Below, piece after piece: positions 7,213-13,980 of a DNA stretch of 17,989 nucleotides. The notes beneath the pieces were generated by a model. The model made no database searches. It saw nothing but the letters and a program-made list of their open reading frames with translations, and was not told the origin of the DNA. Each line of letters begins with the position of its first letter. The stretch's first letter is position 1. The translations under genes and the position numbers were made by a program. The DNA is taken from the NCBI GenBank assembly GCA_031274715.1, contig JAISPT010000064.1, forward strand, positions 1 through 17,989, given 5' to 3'. The stretch comes from Azonexus sp. (GTDB lineage Bacteria; Pseudomonadota; Gammaproteobacteria; Burkholderiales; Rhodocyclaceae).

Positions 7213-9525
7213 ATGTCCAGCCAAGCCCGCTCCAAATTCGCCGAGTCCGACGATTACATCCGCGAACTGATGCAGCAGGCGCGTGGCCTGCCCACCTGTG
7301 GCGCACCCCTATCCCCGCAGCGCCGCACACTGCTCAAGCTGGCCGGCGCGGGGCTGGTGCTGGGCTTCTATCTGCCCGATCGCGCCGGTGCCAATGCCAA
7401 GACACCGCAAGCCGCAGGTAAGGCAAGCAAGTCGCCCGTCATCAATGCCTTCGTGCGCATCGCCCCCGACAATACCGTTACCGTCTATTCCAAGGCACCG
7501 GAAATTGGCCAGGGCATCAAAACCGCCCTGGGCCTGATCGTCGCGGAAGAGCTGGACGCCGATTGGAAGCGCACCGTGGTCGAGCAGGCACCTATCGATG
7601 CCAAGGTCTATGGCTATCAGGGGGCCGGTGGGTCGACCACAATTCCGCGTGCCTGGGACCAATTGCGCTTGGCCGGCGCAGCGGCCAAAGCCATGCTGAT
7701 CGCCGCCGCCGCCAAGCAGTGGAACGTGGATCCCGCCGAAATCACAGCCAAGGATTCGCGCCTGACGCATGTCGCCAGCCAGCGTAACGCCACTTACGGC
7801 GCGCTGGCGGAAGCCGCGGCGCAGATGCCAGTACCCGACCTGAGCACGCTCAAGCTCAAGACGCGCGGTGAATATCACCTGCTGGAGCGACGCCATCGCG
7901 GCGTGGACGATCCCAAGATCGTCCGTGGTCAACCCCTGTTCGGCACCGATGTCAGACTGCCCGGCATGGCCTATGCCACGTTCACCAAGTGCCCGGCCTC
8001 GGGTGGCAAGGTCAAATCTTCGAATCTGGACGAGATCAAGAAACTTCCCAGCATCATTGACGCCTTCGTCGTCGAAGGCACCGGTAAACCCACCGAGGTG
8101 ATGCCCGGCGTGGCCATCATCGCCAAAAACACTTGGGCCGCCTTCGAGGCCAAGGACGCACTCAAGGTGGCTTGGGACCAAAGCCAGGCGTCAAAGGATT
8201 CCTCCAGCCAATTCTCAGCACGCGCCAAAGAACATGCCAAGACCTTCCCGGCCAGCTTCGACAACAACGTAGGCGATGTGAACAAGGCTTTCGCCCATGC
8301 CGGCAAAATCGTCGAGGCCTATTACGAATATCCCTTTGTCGCGCACGCCTGCATGGAGCCGCAAAACACCACCGCCTGGTGGCATGATGGAATCATCGAG
8401 ATGTGGGTTCCCAGCCAGCAGCCCGATCGCGGCAAAATCCTCGTCGCCAGCATTCTGGGCCTGCCCGAGGAAAAGGTCGTGGTGCACCAGACCCGCGTCG
8501 GCGGGGGCTTCGGGCGCCGGCTGCTCAATGACTATATGTGCGAGGCGGCAGTCATCGCGCGCCGGGTCAAAGGCCCGGTCCTGCTGCAATGGACGCGCAA
8601 AGACGACTTCGTCCACGATCTCTTCCGTCCCGCGGGCTACCACCAGTTCAAGGGCGCAGTCGACAAGGACGGGCGACTCGACGCCTGGCAGGAGCATTTC
8701 ATCACCTTCACCGCCGACAGCCGGCAACCGGCATCGGGTTCTGGCTATTCCAGCCACCTCGCCTATGCGTGCATAGCGCCCAACTTGCGCCGCGGGCTCA
8801 CCCTAATGGAACTGAAAACGCCGGTCGGCCCCTGGCGCGCCCCGGGCTGCTGCGCTCAGGTCTTCGCCCAGCAGTGCTTCATGCACGAACTGGCGCTGGC
8901 GGCGGGGCGCGACCATGTTGAATTTCTGATCGATGCGGTCAACCGTGACGTGCCGGAACTGGCACCCAAAAATTCGCAAATTAATTTCAGCCCGGCCCGT
9001 GCTGCCAGCGTCATCAAACTCTGCGCCGCAAAAGCAGGCTGGGGCAAGAAGCTGCCCAAGGGCCGCGGCCTTGGCCTGGCCTGGTGCTACTCGCACGCCG
9101 GCCACGCCGCGCAGGCCGTCGAACTGAGCGTGGATGCCAACAAGAAAATCACCATCCATCGCGTGGTGGTTGCGGTTGACATCGGACTGGTCGTCGACGT
9201 GGCGGGCGCCGAAGCGCAGGCCCAAGGCGCTTGCATAGACGCCCTGTCGGTGGCGATGGCGCAACAAATCCATATCGAGGACGGCCGCATCAGGCAACAG
9301 AACTACAACGCCTATCCGATCCTGCGCCTGCCCTTGGCACCCAGCGTCATCGAGGCGTATTTCGTAGACTCCGGCTTTCCGCCCACCGGCATGGGCGAAC
9401 CGGCGCTACCCGCCATGGCACCGGCTGTCGCCAACGCCATCTTTGCCGCTACCGGCGAGCGCTTGCGGGTGATGCCATTCAACCAGTTCGGCTATACGCT
9501 GGCCGGTCAAGCATCAGCCCACTGA
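7213..9525 (+). CDS. iorB: Molybdopterin-binding large subunit of an IorAB-type molybdenum hydroxylase, Tat-exported
   Basis: Catalytic subunit of the xanthine oxidase superfamily, aldehyde/isoquinoline oxidoreductase branch, hydroxylating an aldehyde or N-heteroaromatic with water as oxygen source. The 770 residues begin with a twin-arginine signal (Q36-R37-R38-TLLK, then a hydrophobic segment ending near RAGA), so the enzyme probably works in the periplasm. Family motifs: EIGQGIKTAL near the N-terminus, GGSTTIPRAW, VGGGFGRR at 429-436, and GMGEPALPAMAP with E729 as the likely catalytic glutamate. The frame is open from 7144, but the ATG at 7213 has GAGG five bases upstream. The last 47 bp overlap the converging mocA-like gene. 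No FAD or cytochrome subunit follows, so the electron acceptor is not evident. The substrate is unknown; ring hydroxylase or aldehyde dehydrogenase are both possible. Confidence 0.9.
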   Translation: MSSQARSKFAESDDYIRELMQQARGLPTCGAPLSPQRRTLLKLAGAGLVLGFYLPDRAGANAKTPQAAGKASKSPVINAFVRIAPDNTVTVYSKAPEIGQGIKTALGLIVAEELDADWKRTVVEQAPIDAKVYGYQGAGGSTTIPRAWDQLRLAGAAAKAMLIAAAAKQWNVDPAEITAKDSRLTHVASQRNATYGALAEAAAQMPVPDLSTLKLKTRGEYHLLERRHRGVDDPKIVRGQPLFGTDVRLPGMAYATFTKCPASGGKVKSSNLDEIKKLPSIIDAFVVEGTGKPTEVMPGVAIIAKNTWAAFEAKDALKVAWDQSQASKDSSSQFSARAKEHAKTFPASFDNNVGDVNKAFAHAGKIVEAYYEYPFVAHACMEPQNTTAWWHDGIIEMWVPSQQPDRGKILVASILGLPEEKVVVHQTRVGGGFGRRLLNDYMCEAAVIARRVKGPVLLQWTRKDDFVHDLFRPAGYHQFKGAVDKDGRLDAWQEHFITFTADSRQPASGSGYSSHLAYACIAPNLRRGLTLMELKTPVGPWRAPGCCAQVFAQQCFMHELALAAGRDHVEFLIDAVNRDVPELAPKNSQINFSPARAASVIKLCAAKAGWGKKLPKGRGLGLAWCYSHAGHAAQAVELSVDANKKITIHRVVVAVDIGLVVDVAGAEAQAQGACIDALSVAMAQQIHIEDGRIRQQNYNAYPILRLPLAPSVIEAYFVDSGFPPTGMGEPALPAMAPAVANAIFAATGERLRVMPFNQFGYTLAGQASAH

Positions 9526-10105
9526 CGCGCGCCAGATCTGCTTCAGTATCGATATCGATCAGCACGCCCGGATCGTCAATCTCCACCCCATGCGCGGGGT
9601 GGCGCAGCAGGATGGACCTGGCGCCTTCATCCCCGGTCAATCCGAGCAATTCTGCCTGAAGCGCGGCGGAAAAACCCACGGGATGGCCGCGCTGCCCGTG
9701 AAACTGCGCAAAGACGATCGGATGCCGTGAGAGTTGCGCCGCAACGGCAAGCAGCGTCGAGGTCTGGATCATCGGCATATCGGCCGGCAGAATCAGCCAC
9801 CCGGATGCATCGGCACTGGCTCGAACACCCGCGGCAATCGAAGTCCCCATCCCGAACTCAAGGGCATCCGGCAGGATGACAAATTTGCTTTTCGCCGACT
9901 CATGCTGCACCGTTTTGGCAAGTGCTGCCGTGGTCACGATGACCACCGGCAACTGCGTCGCCATGGCGTGCCCTAGCGTAATGGCAAGGATGCTGTCACC
10001 GTGCAGGCGCTGGGTCAGTTTATGGCCCACCCCGCGAAACCGGCTCCCTTGCCCGGCAGCCACAACGACGACTGTAGGTGGGTTGGGCATGGCCGGCGGC
10101 GGCAT
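9479..10105 (-). CDS. mocA: MocA/MobA-family molybdenum cofactor nucleotidyltransferase
   Basis: Predicted to attach CMP to molybdopterin, giving the MCD cofactor used by xanthine oxidase-family enzymes such as the adjacent IorAB. The 208 residues show the nucleotidyltransferase signature VVAAGQGSRFRGVGHKL (14-30), the acidic LPADMP motif (106-111), GHPVG (140-144), and a C-terminal DDPGVLIDIDTEAD segment. Start choice is open: GTG at 10108 (GTGA overlap with the xdhC stop), ATG at 10105 (TGATG overlap, used here) or ATG at 10090. All give the same domain. It is transcribed convergently with iorB, and its last ~15 codons run antisense over the iorB 3' end. The fusion-free MocA plus XdhC pair is a standard MCD maturation set. 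CTP versus GTP specificity cannot be proven from sequence alone. Confidence 0.85.
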   Translation of the reverse strand: MPPPAMPNPPTVVVVAAGQGSRFRGVGHKLTQRLHGDSILAITLGHAMATQLPVVIVTTAALAKTVQHESAKSKFVILPDALEFGMGTSIAAGVRASADASGWLILPADMPMIQTSTLLAVAAQLSRHPIVFAQFHGQRGHPVGFSAALQAELLGLTGDEGARSILLRHPAHGVEIDDPGVLIDIDTEADLARVSGLMLDRPAYSRTG

Positions 10106-11109
10106 CACGCTTGCCCCGGCTCTCTGGCTCGCCCGACATCCATTTCATGTGACGCTTGCACGCCGTTTTTGGCGGCCAGCACCTCGGCCATGATGCTGAC
10201 GGCGATTTCCGGCGGGGCTTTACTGCCAATATAAAGGCCGGCCGGGCCATGCAAGCGCGCCAGACCGGCTTCGCTCTTGCCGAAGTACTCGATCATGCGC
10301 TGGCGCCGGGCTTGCGCGTTACGGCGCGAGCCGATGGCACCAACGTAAAAGGCCGGGCTGTCAATCGCCTCAAGCAGCGCCATGTCATCAAGTTTGGGAT
10401 CGTGGGCGAGTGCGATAACGCAACTACGGTGGTCCGGGGCAAAACGCTGTACGGCATCGTCCGGCATTTCGGTGCTGCGCTGCACGCCGGGCAGAGAGAC
10501 GCTATCTTGGTATTCGCTACGTGGGTCGCACAAAGTGACGACGAAGCCACAAAACTGCGCCATGGTGGCAAGGCATTCCGCCAACTGACCGGCGCCGATG
10601 AGCAACATGCGGTATTCGGGGCCGAAGATACTGGCAAGCTTTTCCGCATCAAGCGCGAATGCGGCGGGCGCCTCGGCTACGGCCAGTTCGACACGGCCGT
10701 CGGCCAGGTAAACGGTGCGGCGCATCAAGCGACCCGCTGCCAGCGCGGCGACCAGCGCTTGCAACGCAGTCACTTCAGGGTCGAATTCGAGCAACAGCTC
10801 AAGCGTACCGCCACAAGGCAGACCGAAGCGGTGCGCCTCGTCGGCGGTAACACCGTATTTGACGAACTGCGGCGCGCCTGTCGGCATCGCACTTCCGAAG
10901 ACAGTGGTGTAACGCGCGATCAGATCATCCTCGATGCAGCCGCCCGAGACGGAACCGGTTATCGCGCCATCTTCGGCCAACGCCATGATCGAGCCGACCG
11001 GGCGCGGCGACGATCCCCACGTACGCACCACGCTCGCCAATAAAGCACGCCGACCCGCCGAACGCCAATCATGCAAAGTGCGCAGAACCGCCAAGTCGAG
11101 GTTTTCCAT
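10105..11109 (-). CDS. xdhC: XdhC/CoxI-family molybdenum cofactor insertion/sulfuration chaperone
   Basis: XdhC proteins bind molybdenum cofactor, help it receive its terminal sulfur and deliver it to xanthine oxidase-family enzymes. The 334 residues have the N-terminal XdhC/CoxI domain (GSSPRPVGS at 32-40, GSVSGGCIEDDL at 52-63, GLPCGG at 96-101) and the C-terminal Rossmann-like domain (LLIGAGQLAECL at 169-180, VGAIGSRRN at 256-264, GLYIGSKAPPEIAVSIMAEVLA at 291-312). The frame stays open to 11208, but the ATG at 11109 is chosen because GGAGG stands four bases before it and the domain starts there. It overlaps the mocA-like gene, so the two form a maturation operon that faces iorAB. The 186 bp upstream hold no recognisable promoter. 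Confidence 0.92.
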   Translation of the reverse strand: MENLDLAVLRTLHDWRSAGRRALLASVVRTWGSSPRPVGSIMALAEDGAITGSVSGGCIEDDLIARYTTVFGSAMPTGAPQFVKYGVTADEAHRFGLPCGGTLELLLEFDPEVTALQALVAALAAGRLMRRTVYLADGRVELAVAEAPAAFALDAEKLASIFGPEYRMLLIGAGQLAECLATMAQFCGFVVTLCDPRSEYQDSVSLPGVQRSTEMPDDAVQRFAPDHRSCVIALAHDPKLDDMALLEAIDSPAFYVGAIGSRRNAQARRQRMIEYFGKSEAGLARLHGPAGLYIGSKAPPEIAVSIMAEVLAAKNGVQASHEMDVGRAREPGQA

Positions 11110-11113
11110 GAAG

Positions 11114-11118
11114 CCTCC
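11114..11118 (-). promoter_or_regulatory. Ribosome binding site fixing the xdhC start
   Basis: GGAGG on the minus strand, four bases from the ATG at 11109. It decides that start over the in-frame ATGs further upstream (up to 11208). Confidence 0.7.
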
Positions 11119-11295
11119 GCCTGCGTCTTTCATCGGGCTCCGGGCAATGAGCCCAGCATGACCGGTTGTAGTACCGCAGTTCTTCACCGTCTCACTCTCA
11201 TCAGACAACGAAACGCCAGCGGAATCTCAAGCCAAGGATTATCCATCAGCCGGCTAACCAAAGGGCGGCCGAAAGCCGTCGGCTTGAGCACAGGG

Positions 11296-11742
11296 TCAGG
11301 TCGCGGGCTTTGCCACAAAAGCCTGCTTCCCATGCCGATCAAACCCCGCTTGCTCGTAGAACCGTAGTGTGCCTTCGTCTTTCCGACCCGTAAGCAGCAT
11401 GACCTTGTAGCAGTGCTGGCGCCATGCCTCACCAAGCGCGTGCGCGAGAACCGCCTTGCCCCACCCCTGGCCACGATGCGCGGCATGAGTGACGACATTC
11501 TCAATGACGCCATAGGGACGACAGGCACGCGTGAGATTCGGGATGACTGTGAGCGTGCAGCTTGTAACAAGAGCGCCAGCGGCAAAGCCCCCAAAGTATT
11601 TGATTCGCGGATTACCAACAGCTTCGGACCAGACAGCCTCGATCATCGCGTCGGGTGGCAACGGATCATCACACTCGTGCAGATGTGCGTACAAGGCGAG
11701 CAGCAATTGAAGCTCGTGAGGCTGAAGTTCGCGGATGTTCAT
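11296..11742 (-). CDS. GNAT-family N-acetyltransferase
   Basis: Predicted acetyl-CoA-dependent acetyltransferase of unknown substrate. The 148 residues carry the acetyl-CoA-binding motif A: IENVVTHAAHRGQGWGKAVL at 80-99, with RGQGWGK as the pyrophosphate loop, and the late GNAT element LRFYEQAGFDRHGKQAFV (126-143). The frame is open to 11793, but the ATG at 11742 has AAGG four bases upstream and gives the natural MNIRELQPHEL start. It lies between the xdhC operon and the dct terminator hairpin, on the same strand as both, with 186 bp before xdhC. No neighbour hints at its substrate. Confidence 0.85.
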   Translation of the reverse strand: MNIRELQPHELQLLLALYAHLHECDDPLPPDAMIEAVWSEAVGNPRIKYFGGFAAGALVTSCTLTVIPNLTRACRPYGVIENVVTHAAHRGQGWGKAVLAHALGEAWRQHCYKVMLLTGRKDEGTLRFYEQAGFDRHGKQAFVAKPAT

Positions 11743-11774
11743 GTGCCTTGACGGAAAACGGACAAAGGGTTCTG

Positions 11775-11810
11775 GCGATTCACCCCGGGCCAAAGCCCGG
11801 GGTGAATCGC
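11775..11810 (-). terminator. Perfect inverted repeat, probable terminator of dctPQM
   Basis: A 16-bp perfect stem (11775-11790 paired with 11795-11810) with a 4-base loop (CAAA on the plus strand, TTTG on the minus strand). It begins 17 bp after the dctM stop and ends 32 bp before the GNAT start on the same strand. The stem is very GC-rich at the top (CCCCGGGC). The minus strand downstream has only short T runs (TTT and TTTT within about 22 bases), so it may act as an mRNA 3' stabiliser as much as an intrinsic terminator. Confidence 0.65.
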
Positions 11811-11827
11811 ATTGCTCATGGAAAGCC

Positions 11828-13111
11828 TTACATCATGCCCAACTGCTTCGGCAGCCAGAGGGAGATTCCCGGCACATAGGTAACCAACACCAGGAAGAGC
11901 AGCATCGACAGCAGCCATGGCCAGACCGCGATAGTCAGTTCGGTGATGCCCATCTTGGTGATGCCGGAGGCGACATACAGGTTGAGACCGACCGGCGGAT
12001 GGCAGAGGCCAACTTCCATGTTCACCACCATGATGATGCCGAAATGCACCGGATCGATGCCGAGCGCGATGGCGATCGGGAACAGGATCGGCGCCAGGAT
12101 CAGCACGATCGACGACGGCTCCATGAAGTTGCCCATGATCAGCATCAGGATGTTGGCCATGATCAGGAAGCCGATCACCCCGATACCCGAGCCCATCATG
12201 AAGCTGGCCATCGACTGCGGAATGTTCTCGTGCGTCAGCAGGAAGGAGAACAACACCGCGTTGGTAATGATGTAGAGCAGCATCGCGCTCATGTTGGCCG
12301 AATTGAGCAGCACCTTCGGCACATCCCGGAACTTCAGATCCTTGTACACGAATACCGCGACGATGAAGGCGTAGACCGCGCTCATGGCCGCCGCTTCAGT
12401 CGGCGTGAAGATGCCGGAGTAGATGCCGCCCATGACGACGACGATCAGGAACAGGCCCCAAAACGATTCCTTGAACGACAGCAGACGCGCCTTCCAGCTC
12501 GCTTTCGGCATGCGTGGATAGCCGAACTTGCGCGCCCGGTTCCAAGTCACGAAACCGAGGAAGCCGGCCAGCAGCAGACCCGGTACGACACCGGCCATGA
12601 ACAGCGCGCCAACCGAGGTGTTAGTCGACACCGAGTACATGACCATGACTACCGACGGCGGGATCAGGATGCCAAGCGCACCGGAGGTGGTGATGACGCC
12701 CGCCCCGAAGTTCTTCGGGAAGCCCTGCTTGACCATCGCCGGCAGGATGATGGAGCCGATCGCCACCACGGTCGCCGGGCTGGAGCCGCAGACCGCGGCG
12801 AACAGTGCGCAGGCGACAACGCCGCCGAGACCGAGACCGCCGTGCCAGTGGCCGACCATCGACGTGGCGAAATTGATCATGCGCCGCGCGACGCCGCCGT
12901 GGGTCAGGAAGTTGCCGGCCAGAATGAAGAACGGGATGGCCATGATCTCGAACTTCTCGATGCCGGTGAACAGCTTGAGGGCGACCGATTCGATCGGTAC
13001 CTGCGTCATCGTGAACAGGAAGGTCAGGACGGTGAGGCCGAGCGAAATCGAGATCGGCATGCCCGTCAGCATCAGGACGAGCAAAATCAGAAAGATGATG
13101 GCGGCGCTCAT
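11828..13111 (-). CDS. dctM: TRAP C4-dicarboxylate transporter, large permease subunit DctM
   Basis: Large membrane subunit of a TRAP transporter, which couples sodium (or proton) influx to uptake of dicarboxylates delivered by DctP. The 427-residue protein is hydrophobic throughout and has about a dozen membrane segments, beginning SAAIIFLILLVLMLTGMPIS. Family features include the AIPFFILAGNFLTHGG segment, a GSIILPAMVKQG segment, the ALGILIPPSVVMVMYSV loop and GIDPVHFGIIMVVNMEVGL with PPVGLNLYV near the C-terminus. The start overlaps the dctQ stop as ATGA, so the two membrane subunits are translationally coupled. Succinate, fumarate or malate are the likely substrates by family. Confidence 0.95.
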   Translation of the reverse strand: MSAAIIFLILLVLMLTGMPISISLGLTVLTFLFTMTQVPIESVALKLFTGIEKFEIMAIPFFILAGNFLTHGGVARRMINFATSMVGHWHGGLGLGGVVACALFAAVCGSSPATVVAIGSIILPAMVKQGFPKNFGAGVITTSGALGILIPPSVVMVMYSVSTNTSVGALFMAGVVPGLLLAGFLGFVTWNRARKFGYPRMPKASWKARLLSFKESFWGLFLIVVVMGGIYSGIFTPTEAAAMSAVYAFIVAVFVYKDLKFRDVPKVLLNSANMSAMLLYIITNAVLFSFLLTHENIPQSMASFMMGSGIGVIGFLIMANILMLIMGNFMEPSSIVLILAPILFPIAIALGIDPVHFGIIMVVNMEVGLCHPPVGLNLYVASGITKMGITELTIAVWPWLLSMLLFLVLVTYVPGISLWLPKQLGMM

Positions 13112-13809
13112 GGCTGGTCCCCCTTGCCGGCGTCGCTGTCTTCGCCCAATTGTTTATGCTTCAGATCGTGCGGATGAAGGTCGTCGCCCATGTCGTAGGG
13201 ATTGACGTCCACCGGCAGCACTTCCTCCTCGATGCCATCGACGTGGCCGTGATCGTGGTGCGGCAATTCGCCGGTCCGGACGAACGAGACCATGACCTGC
13301 AGGAAACGGAAGCACATCAGGTAGGAACCCAGCGGGATCGCCGAATAGACGATCCAGGTCGGCCATTCGAGGTCGGGCGTCACCGGACCCTCGTACATGT
13401 CGCCGGTGTCGAGGCCGAGCCACTTGAAAATCTGGTAATGAGCACCGTTCTCGAGGACAAAGGTGGCACCAAGGGTACCGACAATGCCGGTAAACAAGGC
13501 GCCGGCACCGAGGCCGAAGATGATGAATCGGGCGCGGTTGGCGTCGGACAGGCGGTTGATCAGCACGTCGACGCCGACGTGAATGCCGGTGCGCACACCG
13601 TAGGCGGCGCCGAACTTGGCCATCCAGACGAACATGATGATGGTCAATTCCTGAGCCCAGCCCAGGTCGATGGATAGCAGCCAATCCTGCAAACCGGGAA
13701 TGTCGATCCCGGTAGCGTAGCGATGCACGACAGACACGAAAATGATCAGCGTCGCCGCCCCCATGAGGAAGGCAATCAGCCACTCCTCGAGATGATCGAG
13801 AAATTTCAT
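13108..13809 (-). CDS. dctQ: TRAP C4-dicarboxylate transporter, small permease subunit DctQ
   Basis: Small four-helix membrane subunit that partners DctM. The 233-residue protein has hydrophobic segments at about 10-28, 52-70, 96-118 and 152-175, and the DctQ-typical WAQELTIIMFVWMAKFGAAY (51-70) followed by GVRTGIHVGVDVL. Two features make it longer than many DctQ proteins: an extended loop between segments 3 and 4 (about 119-150), and a hydrophilic C-terminal tail of about 55 residues rich in His, Asp and Glu (HHDHGH at 184-189, then GIEEEV and DLHPHDLKHK). The frame is open to 13857, but the ATG at 13809 has GGGGGAG four bases upstream and leads straight into helix 1. It lies 170 bp downstream of dctP, a gap with strong secondary structure. 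Confidence 0.93.
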   Translation of the reverse strand: MKFLDHLEEWLIAFLMGAATLIIFVSVVHRYATGIDIPGLQDWLLSIDLGWAQELTIIMFVWMAKFGAAYGVRTGIHVGVDVLINRLSDANRARFIIFGLGAGALFTGIVGTLGATFVLENGAHYQIFKWLGLDTGDMYEGPVTPDLEWPTWIVYSAIPLGSYLMCFRFLQVMVSFVRTGELPHHDHGHVDGIEEEVLPVDVNPYDMGDDLHPHDLKHKQLGEDSDAGKGDQP

Positions 13810-13813
13810 GAAA

Positions 13814-13820
13814 CTCCCCC
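13814..13820 (-). promoter_or_regulatory. Ribosome binding site of dctQ
   Basis: GGGGGAG on the minus strand, four bases before the ATG at 13809. It supports that start over the in-frame ATG at 13857 and allows independent initiation after the intergenic hairpins. Confidence 0.65.
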
Positions 13821-13831
13821 GGTTGAAAGAC

Positions 13832-13855
13832 GTCCGCCGGCCGAAGCCGGCGGAC
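13832..13855 (-). repeat. UUCG-capped hairpin between dctP and dctQ
   Basis: A perfect 10-bp stem (GTCCGCCGGC paired with GCCGGCGGAC) whose loop reads TTCG on the minus (coding) strand, closed by a C-G pair. C(UUCG)G loops are exceptionally stable in RNA. The hairpin ends 22 bp before the dctQ start. No T run follows, so it is more likely an RNA-stability or partial-attenuation element than a full terminator. An intercistronic stem-loop after dctP has been proposed in Rhodobacter capsulatus to keep binding-protein levels above those of DctQM; the same role is inferred here. Confidence 0.65.
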
Positions 13856-13877
13856 ATTCCACGGTCAATCCCGGCTT

Positions 13878-13980
13878 ATTCCATTTTTTAATCAGCCGAG
13901 TACGCGAAGGCGAAGCGCAGACAGTGCGGTTGCACGGCAAGCGAAGCCGACAAAGTAATCGGTTGATTTGGAAATGGAAT
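13878..13980 (-). repeat. Long imperfect inverted repeat at the 3' end of dctP
   Basis: The 22-base arm at 13878-13899 and the complement of 13959-13980 agree at 18 of 22 positions (shared core ATTCCATTT, AATCA and CCGA). The right arm reaches the first base of the dctP stop codon complement. The 59-base interior contains a small hairpin, GTGC-GGTT-GCAC (13924-13935). In the transcript this would fold into a long stem directly after dctP, followed by the UUCG hairpin. The arms are A/T-rich, unlike the surrounding genes. Confidence 0.5.

Noticed and set aside
11268..11285. Small hairpin after the GNAT stop (GCCGA/TCGGC or AAGCC/GGCTT) as a terminator
   Set aside because: The stem is only 5 bp, the alternatives compete with each other, and no convincing T run follows; too weak to list.
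11184..11618. A 144-codon minus-strand frame overlapping the GNAT gene and the gap before xdhC
   Set aside because: Arg/Ser-rich shadow in another frame of the acetyltransferase; no domain, and the GNAT motif frame is clearly the real one.
11735..13177. A 480-codon plus-strand open frame opposite dctM
   Set aside because: It is rich in His, Asp, Arg and Gln repeats, as expected of the antisense of hydrophobic GC-rich codons, has no family resemblance, and lies opposite a certain DctM/DctQ pair.
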